A stretch of DNA of 64,000 bases from Acidovorax sp. sic0104 (GCF_019219095.1 NZ_JAHUWH010000001.1:310001-374000), one strand, 5' to 3'; shown: positions 1 through 11,600, numbered from the stretch's first letter. Translations and numbers: made by a program. Notes: generated from the sequence alone by a model not told the origin.

Positions 1-1
1 C

Positions 2-439
2 TACATGGGCGTCTTTGGCGACTCCGGCGCGGGACTGGCCGACCTGGCCGCGCTCAAGGGACGCCGCGTGGGCGTGGTACGCGGCAGCCTCGAAGAAACC
101 GAACTCAAGGCCCAGGCAGCGCATGCGACGGCCGTGACGTTCGACAGCTCGGCGCCCCTGCTCGATGCCTACGTGCGCCGCACCATCGATGCGTTCGCGG
201 CGGGCAACGTCGTGGCCGAATCCATCCCCGACACCGCCCTCCGCGAGCGCGTACGCCGGGTCGCGGTGCTGCGGCAAAGCCCCTGCCACATCGGCGTGCG
301 CAAGGGTGAACCGCGCCTGCTGGCGCGGGTGGACGCGTTCCTGGCCCAGGCCCGGTCGTCCCAGGCGCTCATGGTCAACGCGATGCACTGGTTCAAGCAC
401 AGCCTGTCACCGGACATGTTCAAAGACGGCAAAGGCTGA
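2..439 (+). CDS. C-terminal part of a family-3 solute-binding protein (partial)
   Basis: The reading frame is open at the left edge of the window, so only the last 145 residues are seen. The segment starting LADLAALKGRRVGVVRGSLEE is the typical second-lobe opening of periplasmic binding proteins of the polar amino acid type (SBP family 3), where the phrase 'L-KG--VGV--G' precedes the lobe crossover. The end (residues HWFKHSLSPDMF) is also typical. It would bind a small polar solute in the periplasm for an ABC importer whose other genes must lie outside the window. The ligand cannot be told. Family call is fairly sure; start is unknown. Confidence 0.7.
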   Translation, partial: YMGVFGDSGAGLADLAALKGRRVGVVRGSLEETELKAQAAHATAVTFDSSAPLLDAYVRRTIDAFAAGNVVAESIPDTALRERVRRVAVLRQSPCHIGVRKGEPRLLARVDAFLAQARSSQALMVNAMHWFKHSLSPDMFKDGKG

Positions 440-572
440 GACTGCGCGCAGCAGCATCCGCTAAACCGCCACCCGGCCGCAATCCCCTGAGCAACACGCA
501 GTGCACAGGTTCGACGCTACCCACAGCCACCCCCACCGCTCCGTCCCTCTCCCCGGCCAAGGCAGCACCCCC

Positions 573-2417
573 ATGATCACCTCGCTTCGCACCCGCATCC
601 TGCTCATCACCACCGCAGCCGTCACCACGGCCCTCGCGCTCACGGGTGCCGCCACCTACACCATCGTGCGCTCGGCCACGCTGCAGACCATAGAGGACAA
701 CCTGGCCGCCATCGCCTCGGGCAATACGCTCGCCATCGAGAAATGGGTGGCGGCCAAGGCCACGGCCGTGACGGCGACGGCGGCAGTGGTCGAGCCCGGC
801 GACCCCAAGGGCCTGGTGCTGCACATGAACCAGGCCGGCGGCTTCCCGGTGACCACGGGCGGCTGGCAGGACAAGAGCTGGGTGTCGAGCAGCGCCAGCA
901 CACCCCCCACCTACGACCCCACCGCCCGCCCCTGGTACAAGACCGCGCTGCAGGCCGGCAAGCTGGTGGTGACCAAGCCCTATGGCGACGCCTCCACCGG
1001 CGAGCCCTTCGTCTCGTTCGCCGCGCCCATCCTGCGCGGCGGCACGGCGCAGGGCGCGGTCAGCGGCGCAGTGCCGCTCAAGGGCGTGCAGGAGGTCGTG
1101 GCCGCGGTGCACCCCACGCCCAGCAGCCTGGGCTTCGTGATCGACAAGGACGGGCTGGTGCTGGCCCACCCCGACGGCAAACGCATGCTCAAGCCCGTCG
1201 CGGAAGTCTCTGCCGCGCTCACGCCCGCCGTGGTGTCGTCGCTGCAGAGCGCCAGCCATTCGCTGGAAGCAGACCTCAATGGCACCCCCAAGCTGCTGCG
1301 CGCGCTGCCCGTGCAGGGCACCGACTGGCTGCTGGTGGTGGCACTGGACAAGGCCGAGGCCATGAAGGGTCTGGGCCAGGTAGCCCGCACCTCGGCCATC
1401 GCCATCGTGCTGCTGGTGCTGGCGGCTGCCGGCGCCACGGCCGTGCTCACCGCGCAGTCGTTTCGCCGTCTGTCGCAGGTGCGCGACGCCATGGACGAAG
1501 TGGGCACGGGCAGCGGCGACCTCACACACCGCCTGCCGGTGAACGGGCGAGACGAAGTGGCGCAGATCGCGGGCTCGTTCAACAGCTTTGTCGAGAAGAT
1601 CGGCACCGTGCTGCAGGACGTGCGCCAGGGCGTGGAGTCCATGAAGACCGCCACCGATGAGATCAAGGCCGGCAACCAGGACCTGTCCAACCGCACCGAG
1701 GGCTCGGCCAGCGCGATCGAGCAGACATCGGCCTCGCTTTCCGAGCTCACGATCACCGTCCAGCAGTCGGCCGAGGCCGCCGCGCGCGCGGCGCAGCTGG
1801 CCAACTCGGCCAGCGCCACGGCCACGCGGGGCGGCGAGGTGGTTGCGGGCGCGGTGTCGACGATGGACGAGATCACCGCCGCATCTGCCAGGATCGGCGA
1901 GATCATCGGCGTGATCGACTCCATCGCTTTCCAGACCAACATCCTCGCGCTGAACGCGGCGGTGGAGGCGGCCCGCGCCGGCGAGAACGGCCGAGGATTT
2001 GCCGTTGTCGCCAGCGAGGTGCGCAGCCTCGCTCACCGCAGCGCCACGGCCGCCAAGGAGGTCAAGGCGCTGATCGACGCCTCCGGAGCCAGTGTGGCCA
2101 CAGGCACGCAGCGCGTGCAGGCCGCGGGCAAGACCATGGGCGAGATCGTGCGGGACATCCAGCACGTGGCGCAGATCATCGGCGAGATCAACGGATCGAT
2201 GAACGAGCAGAGCGCCGGCATCGGCCAGATCAACCAGGCCGTCGCCGAGATGGACCGCGCGACACAGCAAAATGCTGCCCTGGTGGAAGAATCCACCGCA
2301 GCGTCCTCCGTGCTGAACGAACAGGCCCACCACCTTGCGCACACGGTGGCGGGCTTCAAGCTCGACGGCGACACAGCCGCCCCTTCCTCCAACCCGCGCC
2401 TGGCGCTGCCGCGCTGA
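573..2417 (+). CDS. Methyl-accepting chemotaxis protein
   Basis: A 614-residue inner-membrane chemoreceptor. A first membrane helix (about residues 9-28) is followed by a periplasmic sensor of about 245 residues that looks like a Cache domain ([13 protein letters not shown] motif), a second helix (about 273-297, [18 protein letters not shown]), a HAMP linker and a cytoplasmic signalling coiled coil. The hairpin tip region around residue 450 ([20 protein letters not shown]) is the near-invariant CheA/CheW-binding segment. I chose the ATG at 573, because the longer frame from 501 adds a polar tail before the signal anchor. Cache receptors often sense organic acids or amines; the ligand here is unknown. 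It sits alone between a binding protein and a GntR regulator. Confidence 0.93.
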   Translation: MITSLRTRILLITTAAVTTALALTGAATYTIVRSATLQTIEDNLAAIASGNTLAIEKWVAAKATAVTATAAVVEPGDPKGLVLHMNQAGGFPVTTGGWQDKSWVSSSASTPPTYDPTARPWYKTALQAGKLVVTKPYGDASTGEPFVSFAAPILRGGTAQGAVSGAVPLKGVQEVVAAVHPTPSSLGFVIDKDGLVLAHPDGKRMLKPVAEVSAALTPAVVSSLQSASHSLEADLNGTPKLLRALPVQGTDWLLVVALDKAEAMKGLGQVARTSAIAIVLLVLAAAGATAVLTAQSFRRLSQVRDAMDEVGTGSGDLTHRLPVNGRDEVAQIAGSFNSFVEKIGTVLQDVRQGVESMKTATDEIKAGNQDLSNRTEGSASAIEQTSASLSELTITVQQSAEAAARAAQLANSASATATRGGEVVAGAVSTMDEITAASARIGEIIGVIDSIAFQTNILALNAAVEAARAGENGRGFAVVASEVRSLAHRSATAAKEVKALIDASGASVATGTQRVQAAGKTMGEIVRDIQHVAQIIGEINGSMNEQSAGIGQINQAVAEMDRATQQNAALVEESTAASSVLNEQAHHLAHTVAGFKLDGDTAAPSSNPRLALPR

Positions 2418-2444
2418 CGCCCCTGCCCACACCCACTGCCTCCA

Positions 2445-3155
2445 ATGAGCATCAGCCCCAACCAGATCGCACAGCAGGTGGTCGAATCCATCCTGGCCCA
2501 GAAACTCTCGCCCGGCGAACGGCTGGGCGAGCAGGAGCTGGCCGATCTGTTCGGTGTGAGCCGTACTCTCGTGCGCGAAGCGCTGATGCAGCTGCAGGCG
2601 CGCGGTTTTGTCGAAGTGCGCCCGCGCCGCGGCTGGTACGTGGTGGAGCCGTCGGTGGACGACGCGCGCGACGCGTTCTCGGCCCGGCGCATCATCGAGT
2701 CGGGCATCCTGGCGGATGCGGGGCGCCCGCTGCAGTCGGTCACGCCGCGTCTGCGTGCCCACATCGCCGAAGAACAGCAGGCCATCGACGGGGCGGACGC
2801 GGCCACGCGCGCCTTTCTGCTGGCCGACTTCCATGTGTGCCTGGCCGAGGCCATGGGCCATCGCAGCCTGAGCGACATCCTGCGCGACCTCACGGCGCGC
2901 ACCACGCTGGCGGCGTCGCTCTACCAGTCGCGCCACGAGGCCAGCCAGTCGTGCGCCGAGCACGCGGCCATCGTCGAGGCACTGGAAGCCGGTGACACGG
3001 CCCTGGCGCGCGAACGGCTGCTGTCCCACATCGGCCACGTCGAAGCCGCGCTGAACCATGACGAGCCGCTGGTGCGCGACCGGCTGCGCGATTCGCTCAG
3101 CCCGCTGCCGGGGCCGCGCACGGGCACGGGCACGAGCACGAGCACGGAGAGCTGA
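2445..3155 (+). CDS. GntR-family transcriptional regulator, FCD subfamily
   Basis: A 236-residue DNA-binding repressor/activator. An N-terminal winged helix-turn-helix (about residues 8-70, with LADLFGVSRTLVREALMQL as the recognition part) is followed by an all-helical FCD ligand domain carrying the usual D/H metal-binding residues (ADFH, EH and SHIGH). The C-terminus ends in a low-complexity GT/ST tail. It lies just upstream of the NCS1 permease gene, in the same direction but separated by a clear terminator, and shares similarity in the FCD domain with the regulator at 5695. FCD regulators usually bind the catabolite of the adjacent pathway, so control of nucleobase or hydantoin uptake is likely. 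Confidence 0.9.
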   Translation: MSISPNQIAQQVVESILAQKLSPGERLGEQELADLFGVSRTLVREALMQLQARGFVEVRPRRGWYVVEPSVDDARDAFSARRIIESGILADAGRPLQSVTPRLRAHIAEEQQAIDGADAATRAFLLADFHVCLAEAMGHRSLSDILRDLTARTTLAASLYQSRHEASQSCAEHAAIVEALEAGDTALARERLLSHIGHVEAALNHDEPLVRDRLRDSLSPLPGPRTGTGTSTSTES

Positions 3156-3185
3156 CCTCCCACTCCCCCCAGTTCACGGTTTTCC

Positions 3186-3223
3186 AGCCGCCCCGGCCAC
3201 ACAGCCCGGGCGGCTTTCTTTTT
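3186..3223 (+). terminator. Rho-independent terminator after the GntR gene
   Basis: The stem AGCCGCCCCGG / CCCGGGCGGCT with an 8-base loop is followed by a T-rich run (TTTCTTTTT). It lies 31 bases after the stop of the regulator gene and isolates it from the permease transcript. Confidence 0.8.
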
Positions 3224-3294
3224 GCGCGCCTTCGCCAGCCTGCGGGTAAACCCCTGGAAATTCCTGTGCGAGCGGCGTTTTATTGCACTCATTT

Positions 3295-3306
3295 TTTGTA
3301 TACAAA
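3295..3306. promoter_or_regulatory. Palindromic operator TTTGTATACAAA upstream of the NCS1 permease
   Basis: A perfect 12-base palindrome in an AT-rich stretch 69 bases before the permease start. Its core TGTATACA recurs at 7211-7220 before the NCS2 permease gene. The length and symmetry fit a GntR/FCD operator, and two such regulators are encoded on either side. Binding is inferred. Confidence 0.6.
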
Positions 3307-3374
3307 TATAGGGTACAAAATTACCCAGGCCGAAGATGCCCGGATTCCATCCTTTTCCACACGAGGAGACACCC

Positions 3375-4859
3375 GTGAACACAGCCGTCAGCAGCACACC
3401 CTTGACGGCGGGCACCGAGCCCGCCGGCCCCCACCATGGCAATGCCCTGATCAAGCCGGGCTATGACCCACGGCTGACCAACGAGGACCTGGCACCGCTC
3501 AAGCGCCAGACCTGGGGCCAGTACAACATCTTCGCGTTCTGGATGTCCGACGTGCACAGCGTGGGCGGCTACATCACGGCGGGCAGCCTGTTCGCGCTGG
3601 GCCTGTCGAGCTGGCAGGTGCTGGTGGCGCTGCTGGTGGGCATCGTGATCGTTCAGTTCTTCTGCAACCTGGTGGCAAAGCCCAGCCAGGTGACGGGCAC
3701 GCCCTACCCGGTGATCTGCCGCGCGTCCTTTGGCGTGCTGGGGGCCAACATCCCCGCCATCATCCGCGGGCTGATCGCGGTGGCGTGGTACGGCATCCAG
3801 ACCTACCTCGCATCCGGCGCCTTCCTGCTGCTCACGCTGCATTTCCTTCCTGGCCTGGCCCCGTACGCGGACGTCACGCAGCATGGCTTTGCAGGCCTGT
3901 CCACGCTGGGCTGGGTCGCATTCATGGTGATGTGGGTGCTGCAGGCGCTGGTGTTCTGGCACGGCATGGAGGCCATCCGCAAGTTCATCGACTGGGCCGG
4001 CCCGGCGGTGTATGTGGTGATGGCGGTGCTGTGCGGCTGGCTGGTGTGGAAGGCAGGCTGGAAAAACATCGACCTGAACCTGGGCGGCATCAAGTTCCAG
4101 GGTTGGGATGCAGTGCCGGTGATGCTCTCGGCCATTGCGCTGGTGGTGAGCTACTTCAGCGGGCCCATGCTCAACTTCGGCGACTTCTCGCGCTACGGCA
4201 AGAGCTTCGACGCAGTGAAGAAGGGCAACTTCTGGGGCCTGCCGGTCAACTTCGTGTTCTTCTCGCTGCTGACGGTGGTCACCACCGCCGCCACGGTGCC
4301 GGTGTTCCGCGAGCTGATCACCGACCCCGTGCACACCGTGGGCAAGATCGACAGCACCACCGCCGTGGTGCTGGGCGCGCTGACCTTCATGATCGCTACG
4401 GTGGGCATCAACATCGTGGCCAACTTCGTGTCGCCCGCGTTCGATTTCTCCAATGTGGCGCCCCAGCACATCAGCTGGCGCACGGGCGGCATGATCGCCG
4501 CCGTGGGCTCGATCTTCATCACGCCCTGGAATCTGTACAACAACCCCGAGGTGATCCATTACACGCTCGACGTGCTGGGCTCCTTCATCGGCCCGCTGTT
4601 CGGCATCCTGATCGCCGACTACTACATCGTGCGCCGCCAGCAGGTGCTGGTGGACGACCTCTACACCATGAACAGCCGGGGCGCCTACTGGTACAGCAAG
4701 GGCTACAACCCGCGGGCCGTCTGGACGCTCGTCCCCGCGGCCCTGGCGCCCATCCTGTGCGTGTTCGTGCCTGTGCTGCGGCCTGCCGCCAACTATGCCT
4801 GGTTCATCGGCATGGGGCTGGGCTTCGTCATCTACCTGGCATTGAACCGAAAAAACTGA
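3375..4859 (+). CDS. NCS1-family nucleobase:cation symporter (allantoin/hydantoin/cytosine type)
   Basis: A 494-residue inner-membrane secondary transporter with about 12 membrane helices. The stretch RQTWGQYNIFAFWMSDVHSV and the later NPRAVWTLVPAALAP region are typical of the NCS1 family, which takes up nucleobases, allantoin or hydantoins with a cation. I chose the GTG at 3375, because GAGGAG at 3363-3368 is well placed before it; the upstream ATG at 3336 has no ribosome site. Its stop is 16 bases before the racemase gene, so the two form an operon, which points to a hydantoin, allantoin or related ureide as substrate. Confidence 0.88.
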   Translation: MNTAVSSTPLTAGTEPAGPHHGNALIKPGYDPRLTNEDLAPLKRQTWGQYNIFAFWMSDVHSVGGYITAGSLFALGLSSWQVLVALLVGIVIVQFFCNLVAKPSQVTGTPYPVICRASFGVLGANIPAIIRGLIAVAWYGIQTYLASGAFLLLTLHFLPGLAPYADVTQHGFAGLSTLGWVAFMVMWVLQALVFWHGMEAIRKFIDWAGPAVYVVMAVLCGWLVWKAGWKNIDLNLGGIKFQGWDAVPVMLSAIALVVSYFSGPMLNFGDFSRYGKSFDAVKKGNFWGLPVNFVFFSLLTVVTTAATVPVFRELITDPVHTVGKIDSTTAVVLGALTFMIATVGINIVANFVSPAFDFSNVAPQHISWRTGGMIAAVGSIFITPWNLYNNPEVIHYTLDVLGSFIGPLFGILIADYYIVRRQQVLVDDLYTMNSRGAYWYSKGYNPRAVWTLVPAALAPILCVFVPVLRPAANYAWFIGMGLGFVIYLALNRKN

Positions 4860-4875
4860 AAGAAAGAACAAACCC

Positions 4876-5643
4876 GTGCGCATCAAGATCATCAACCCCA
4901 ACACCACCTGGAGCATGACCGAGAAGATCGGTGCCTGCGCGCGCGCCGTGGCGCGGCCAGGCACCGAGGTGGTGGCGGTGAGCCCTGCCATGGGCCCGGC
5001 CTCCATCGAGAGCCACTACGACGAGGCACTGGCCGTGCCCGGACTGCTGCAGGAGATAGCGGCCGGCGAGCGCGACGGGGTGGACGGCTACGTGATCGCC
5101 TGCTTTGGCGATCCGGGCCTGAAGCCCGCGCGCGAGCTGGCGCGCGGCCCCGTGGTGGGCATTGCCGAGGCGGCAATGCACATGGCCAGCATGGTGGGCT
5201 CGAAGTTCTCGGTGGTGACCACGCTCTCGCGCACCATGGGCCAGGCCTGGCATCTGGCCGAGATCTACGGCATGCAGCGCTTTTGCGCCAACGTGCGCGC
5301 CTGCGAGCTGCCGGTGCTGGAGCTGGAAGTGCCCGGCTCGAACGCCCGCGAGCGCATCACCGACGAGTGCCGCCGCGCGCTGGCCGAAGACGGTTGCGAC
5401 ACCTTGGTGCTGGGCTGCGCGGGAATGGCGGACCTGTGCGAGCACATCAGCGGCGCGCTGGGCGTTCCGGTGATCGACGGCGTGGCGGCCGCCACATCCA
5501 TGGTCGAATCGCTGGTGCTTCTGGGCCTCTCCACCAGCAAGCACGGCGAGCTGGCACGGCCACTGCCCAAGGCCATGGCCGGAGCGCTCGCAGGGTTTGC
5601 CCTGCCGCCCGCCACCCCGGTGCGCCTGCCGCGCGCCGCTTGA
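4876..5643 (+). CDS. Asp/Glu/hydantoin racemase family protein (hydantoin or allantoin racemase)
   Basis: A 255-residue cytoplasmic racemase starting at GTG. Members use two cysteines as the acid/base pair. Both are present, Cys76 in ACFGDPG and Cys181 in LGCAGMA, at the positions I recall for characterised bacterial hydantoin racemases. The N-terminal INPNTTWSMTEKI segment is also diagnostic. It interconverts the enantiomers of 5-substituted hydantoins or allantoin so that a stereospecific hydantoinase can use both. It follows the NCS1 permease at 16 bases. No hydantoinase or carbamoylase gene is in the window, so the rest of the pathway must lie elsewhere. Confidence 0.87.
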   Translation: MRIKIINPNTTWSMTEKIGACARAVARPGTEVVAVSPAMGPASIESHYDEALAVPGLLQEIAAGERDGVDGYVIACFGDPGLKPARELARGPVVGIAEAAMHMASMVGSKFSVVTTLSRTMGQAWHLAEIYGMQRFCANVRACELPVLELEVPGSNARERITDECRRALAEDGCDTLVLGCAGMADLCEHISGALGVPVIDGVAAATSMVESLVLLGLSTSKHGELARPLPKAMAGALAGFALPPATPVRLPRAA

Positions 5644-5694
5644 ACTGGGGTCTGCGAGCATTGGGTACATCCTCCACCCAGGCCACAATCCGGC

Positions 5695-6459
5695 ATGCCC
5701 CGCGCCCGAACCAGCACCCTGAACGCCCCGCCCGATACCTCGCCCGAGCCCGTGGAGGGCGTGCTGGCCCCGGCGGATGACCGCCTGGCCTCCACCGAAA
5801 GCATTGCGCAGGACCTGGCCACCGCCATCGTCGAGAAGCGCCTGCCACCCGGCACCTGGCTGCGCGAGGAGGCGCTGGGGCGGGTCTACACCGTCAGCCG
5901 CACCAAGGTCCGCGCGGCGCTGGTGATGCTGTCCAAGGACAAGCTGATCGAGATCATCCCCGACAAGGGCGCCTTCGTGAGCCGCCCCAGCGTGCAGGAC
6001 GCCCGCGAGGTGTTCGCGGTACGGCGTGTTCTGGAGAGCGAGGTCGTGCGCCTGTTCGTGGCCACGGCCGGCGACGCTGACTACCAGCTGCTGGAGCAGC
6101 ACATCCGCTTCGAACGCGCGGCGCTGCGGGGCAGCACCACCACGGGCCGCGTGCGCGAAAAGCTCCTGGGCGACTTCCACGTGGTGCTGGCCGAGGCCAC
6201 GGGCAACCGCACGCTCGCCGAGCTGGTGCGTGAATTGGTCGCCCGCAGCTCGCTGATCGCCATGCTCTACCACTCCTCCAATGACCCGCACTGCTCGTCG
6301 GAGGAACACGCGGAGTTCCTGCAGCTGTGCCGCGCTGGCGATGCCGAGGCCGCCGTTGACAGCATGATGGAGCACCTGCGGCGCATTGAGGCCAACCTGG
6401 AGCTCGACACCGAACGGCCGGACCGCCAGACGGACCTGGTCAAGGCCCTGCTGGCCTGA
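5695..6459 (+). CDS. GntR-family transcriptional regulator, FCD subfamily
   Basis: A 254-residue regulator with a poorly conserved 35-residue N-terminal extension, then a winged helix (EEALGRVYTVSRTKVRAALVML) and an FCD effector domain. The segment LLGDFHVVLAEATGNRTLAELVRELVARSSLIAMLYHS matches the same part of the regulator at 2445, so the two are paralogues. It comes 51 bases after the racemase gene in the same direction and may be transcribed with it. A role in controlling the permease-racemase operon, probably through the TTTGTATACAAA site, is inferred. The start could be internal because the extension is low in complexity. Confidence 0.88.
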   Translation: MPRARTSTLNAPPDTSPEPVEGVLAPADDRLASTESIAQDLATAIVEKRLPPGTWLREEALGRVYTVSRTKVRAALVMLSKDKLIEIIPDKGAFVSRPSVQDAREVFAVRRVLESEVVRLFVATAGDADYQLLEQHIRFERAALRGSTTTGRVREKLLGDFHVVLAEATGNRTLAELVRELVARSSLIAMLYHSSNDPHCSSEEHAEFLQLCRAGDAEAAVDSMMEHLRRIEANLELDTERPDRQTDLVKALLA

Positions 6460-6484
6460 GCCTGTTCAAGCCGGAAGAAGCCCG

Positions 6485-7021
6485 TCAGGACCGCGCTGTG
6501 TTCTGCGCATTCTGCGCATCCACACAGCCCTTTTGCAGCACGCGCAGCAGCAGTTGCATGCCGCTGGCGTGCACCCAGTTCTGCGCTTCCAGCACCGACA
6601 CTGCAGCATCGTCCGTGTGCGCGCGTCCTGTGGCCACGTTCACGTCGAAGGTCGCGTCGGCCCGGTCATTGGCCAGCGTGACGGCGGCGCCCAGCAGCGG
6701 GATATCGAAGGACGGGCGCGGCCCGGCCTCGCCGTCCACGTCGATGCGCAGCACGCAGCCCGGCAGCAGCACGTAGCTCCAGCGGCGCTCGGCGTGCGCT
6801 TCACCGCCCAGCACGTTCATGTGCGCGAGCCGCTGCCCCTGCGTCATCGCGAACGGGTCGAGCGCCGGCGCGTCCTGCTCTGGGTAGCCGTCCATGCAGG
6901 CCGCGCCCACACCCACCATGCCCACGGCCAGCGCCAGGCGCCAGCGGGCCCAGACGCCAGCGGGTCGGCTGTGATCAGGCGCGTCAGCAGCATGGGTGGA
7001 AGGGAGCGAAGGCTGGTTCAT
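6485..7021 (-). CDS. Putative lipoprotein of unknown function
   Basis: A 178-residue product from the ATG at 7021. After a 27-residue polar lead with basic residues (WARWR), a hydrophobic stretch (LALAVGMVGVGAAC) ends in a plausible lipobox with Cys at its end, which suggests a lipid-anchored periplasmic protein. The remaining 135 residues have a regular alternating pattern (LLPGCVLRIDVDGEA, DIPLLGAAVTL) that suggests beta structure and two further cysteines. I do not recognise the family. The gene is opposite to its neighbours and converges with the GntR gene. The unusually long N-region and lack of a clear ribosome site leave the start uncertain. Confidence 0.6.
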   Translation of the reverse strand: MNQPSLPSTHAADAPDHSRPAGVWARWRLALAVGMVGVGAACMDGYPEQDAPALDPFAMTQGQRLAHMNVLGGEAHAERRWSYVLLPGCVLRIDVDGEAGPRPSFDIPLLGAAVTLANDRADATFDVNVATGRAHTDDAAVSVLEAQNWVHASGMQLLLRVLQKGCVDAQNAQNTARS

Positions 7022-7210
7022 GGCGGCGGGATTGTGAGAAGGATCAGCCGCTGCGGCGGGAGGACGAGCCACCAGCGACGCGGCGATTGTAAAAACGTGT
7101 TCGTCGCTGCCGCCCGAAACCCCTGCCGGCCCGCGGTCCTTTGCCGAAAGACTGCCCACCGCAGGGCGTGCCCTACCTAGGGTTTACCGGAATAAGGCGG
7201 CCCGGCCAAG

Positions 7211-7220
7211 GTGTATACAC
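7211..7220. promoter_or_regulatory. Palindromic operator GTGTATACAC upstream of the NCS2 permease
   Basis: A perfect 10-base palindrome 81 bases before the NCS2 permease start, followed by TTTTTGTATG. It shares the core TGTATACA with the site at 3295-3306, which suggests that one FCD-type GntR regulator controls both permeases. Regulation is inferred. Confidence 0.55.
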
Positions 7221-7301
7221 TTTTTGTATGGATCGCTGTGCACCAAAACTGGATGCGGTCCACCCGCGCCCCGGTAGCGCCCCACCCGAAGGAGATTCCC
7301 G

Positions 7302-8789
7302 ATGCAACCGTCTGTTCACCCCGTGGACGAACAACTACCCCTGGGGCGCCTGACCGCACTGGGCTTGCAGCACGTGCTGGTGATGTATGCCGGCGCGGTG
7401 GCCGTGCCGCTCATCGTGGGCCGTGCGCTCAACCTCACGCCCGACCAGGTGGCCAAGCTGATCTCGGCCGACCTCTTCGTCTGTGGGTTGGTCACGCTGA
7501 TCCAGGCGCTGGGCGCCTCGCAGTGGTTCGGCATCCGCTTGCCGGTGATGATGGGCGTGACCTTCGCCTCGGTGGCGCCCATGGTGTCGATGGCGCAGAG
7601 CACCAGCGGCACGGCCGGCGCGGGGCTGATCTTCGGCTCGGTGATCGGCGCCGGGGTCGTTTCCATCCTGATAGCGCCGCTGGTCAGCCGGATGCTGCGG
7701 TTCTTTCCGCCTGTGGTCACCGGCACCATCATCGCGGTCATCGGCATCAGCCTGATGCGCGTGGGCATCAACTGGATCTTCGGCAACCCGGTGGGGCCCA
7801 CCGCACCCAACGTGGTGAACCCCGAGCACATGAAGTGGCTGACCGAGATGCAGTCGGCCGCCGGTGCTCCGGGCTCGTCGCTGCCGCCCGTGCCCAAGGG
7901 TTTCGCTGTGGTGCCCACGGTGCCCAACCCCCGGTACGCGGACCTCACGGGAGTCGGCATCTCGGCCGTGGTGCTGGTCTCCATCCTGCTGATCGCCAAG
8001 TTCGCACGCGGCTTCATCGCCAACATCTCGGTGCTGCTCGGTATCGTGATCGGCGCCATCATCGCGGTGGCCATGGGCCTGATGTCGTTCGAAAAGGTGG
8101 CCAAGGCGCAGTGGTTCGACTTCGTGCTGCCGTTCGAGATCGCCGGCCCGGTGTTCGACCCCATCCTGATCCTCACCATGACGCTCGTGATGATCGTGGT
8201 GATGATCGAGTCCACCGGCATGTTCCTGGCCCTGGGCGAGATGACCGACCGCAAGATCGAGCAGGCCGACCTCACGCGCGGCCTGCGCACCGACGGCCTG
8301 GGCACGCTGCTGGGCGGCATCTTCAACACCTTCCCGTACACCAGCTTCTCGCAGAACGTGGGCCTGGTGGCCGTCACCGGCGTCAAGAGCCGGTTTGTCT
8401 GTGTGGCCGGCGGCGTGATCCTGATCGTGCTCGGGGTGTTGCCCAAGATGGCGGCGCTGGTCGAGTCGCTGCCCACCATGGTGCTGGGCGGCGCGGGCCT
8501 GGTGATGTTCGGCATGGTGGCCGCCACGGGCATCCGCATCCTGGGCGGGGTGGACTTCAAGCACAACCGCTTCAACGCAATGATCGTGGCTGTCTCCATC
8601 GGCGTGGGCATGATCCCGCTGATCGCGCCGAGCTTTCGCCAGTGGATGCCGCATGCGATCCACCCCCTGATCGAATCCGGTATCCTGCTGGCCTCGATCA
8701 CGGCCGTAGCCCTGAACGTTTTCTTCAATGGCGCCAGCCGCGACACCTCCGCCGCTGTGAACGCCGCGCGCCAGGCCGACGCCCACTAG
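7302..8789 (+). CDS. NCS2-family nucleobase:cation symporter (uracil/xanthine/urate permease)
   Basis: A 495-residue inner-membrane transporter with about 14 predicted hydrophobic segments. The signature FPYTSFSQNVGLVAVTGVKS is the NCS2 motif of the purine-type branch (xanthine or urate), and the N-terminal QHVLVMYAGAVAVPLIVGRAL is equally typical. It imports a purine or pyrimidine base with protons. A strong ribosome site (GAAGGAGA at 7288-7295) fixes the start. No enzyme gene follows in the same operon, so it is a single-gene unit, probably controlled through the TGTATACA palindrome. Whether xanthine, urate or uracil is the substrate cannot be decided. Confidence 0.9.
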   Translation: MQPSVHPVDEQLPLGRLTALGLQHVLVMYAGAVAVPLIVGRALNLTPDQVAKLISADLFVCGLVTLIQALGASQWFGIRLPVMMGVTFASVAPMVSMAQSTSGTAGAGLIFGSVIGAGVVSILIAPLVSRMLRFFPPVVTGTIIAVIGISLMRVGINWIFGNPVGPTAPNVVNPEHMKWLTEMQSAAGAPGSSLPPVPKGFAVVPTVPNPRYADLTGVGISAVVLVSILLIAKFARGFIANISVLLGIVIGAIIAVAMGLMSFEKVAKAQWFDFVLPFEIAGPVFDPILILTMTLVMIVVMIESTGMFLALGEMTDRKIEQADLTRGLRTDGLGTLLGGIFNTFPYTSFSQNVGLVAVTGVKSRFVCVAGGVILIVLGVLPKMAALVESLPTMVLGGAGLVMFGMVAATGIRILGGVDFKHNRFNAMIVAVSIGVGMIPLIAPSFRQWMPHAIHPLIESGILLASITAVALNVFFNGASRDTSAAVNAARQADAH

Positions 8790-8969
8790 CGTCCCGCCCG
8801 CCGCTGCCGAAGAAACCCATGCCCCACCGCCCCGGGGCCCGCCCTCTTGCCGGCTTTGCCGCAAGGGGGTTTTGGCTTCATGCTGCATCCGCATAAACCG
8901 CCATGCCAGCCGCCCGCGCCATCGGGTAACCTAGTTTTGCATTCCGCCGAGGACTTCCAGGATTTCCGT

Positions 8970-11276
<2,307 letters not shown>

Positions 11277-11299
11277 TCTGCAGCAACGCACCAACGACT

Positions 11300-11320
11300 A
11301 AGGGGGCTTCGGCCCCCTTT
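11300..11320 (+). terminator. Rho-independent terminator after maeB
   Basis: Stem AAGGGGGC / GCCCCCTT with a TTCG tetraloop, ending in TTT and a T-rich run, 23 bases after the maeB stop. Confidence 0.8.
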
Positions 11321-11374
11321 GTCGTTTCATCCATTCATAGCGCTGCACGCCACTCACAACATCGCACAAAACTG

Positions 11375-11592
11375 GCGCGGCCCCAGCCAGGGCCCCCGTG
11401 CAAGGGCCGCCTAGGCGCGGAGGCGGCGCTTCGCTTGCGTGCACCGGGGGCGTCCCCCTCCCGGCTCGCGCAGCGAGTCGAGAGAGGGGCTGAGGGCCGC
11501 GGCTCCAAGCCTGCATGCGCAGGCTTGGACGTGCCCGAAGAGCCACCGCCTCTGGCGGTGGCACCGAGGCGCGAAGCGACTCAGGGGGTGTT
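11375..11592. repeat. Gene-end repeat of the GAGTCGCTTCGCGCC family (long copy)
   Basis: Between maeB and the HDOD gene lies a very GC-rich stretch whose outer parts (GCGCGGCCCCAGCC..., and GGCGCGAAGCGACTCAGGGGG at its right end) match shorter elements at 28993-29093, 44211-44304 and 46140-46231. Here the two ends are separated by extra sequence with several stem-loops, including CCAAGCCTG / CAGGCTTGG. All four copies follow gene ends, so a role as transcript end or bidirectional terminator is likely. Confidence 0.6.
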
Positions 11593-11600
11593 TTACGACC

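Noticed and set aside
420..3059. Very long open frame on the minus strand (879 codons)
   Set aside because: It is the mirror of the chemoreceptor and GntR genes in high-GC DNA. Composition is Arg/Gly/His-rich with no domain, and the plus-strand genes have clear families.
5695..5760. SPEPVEG stretch at the N-terminus of the second GntR as part of a dispersed repeat
   Set aside because: A similar peptide arises from known repeats, but only one short match is present here, so it could be chance.
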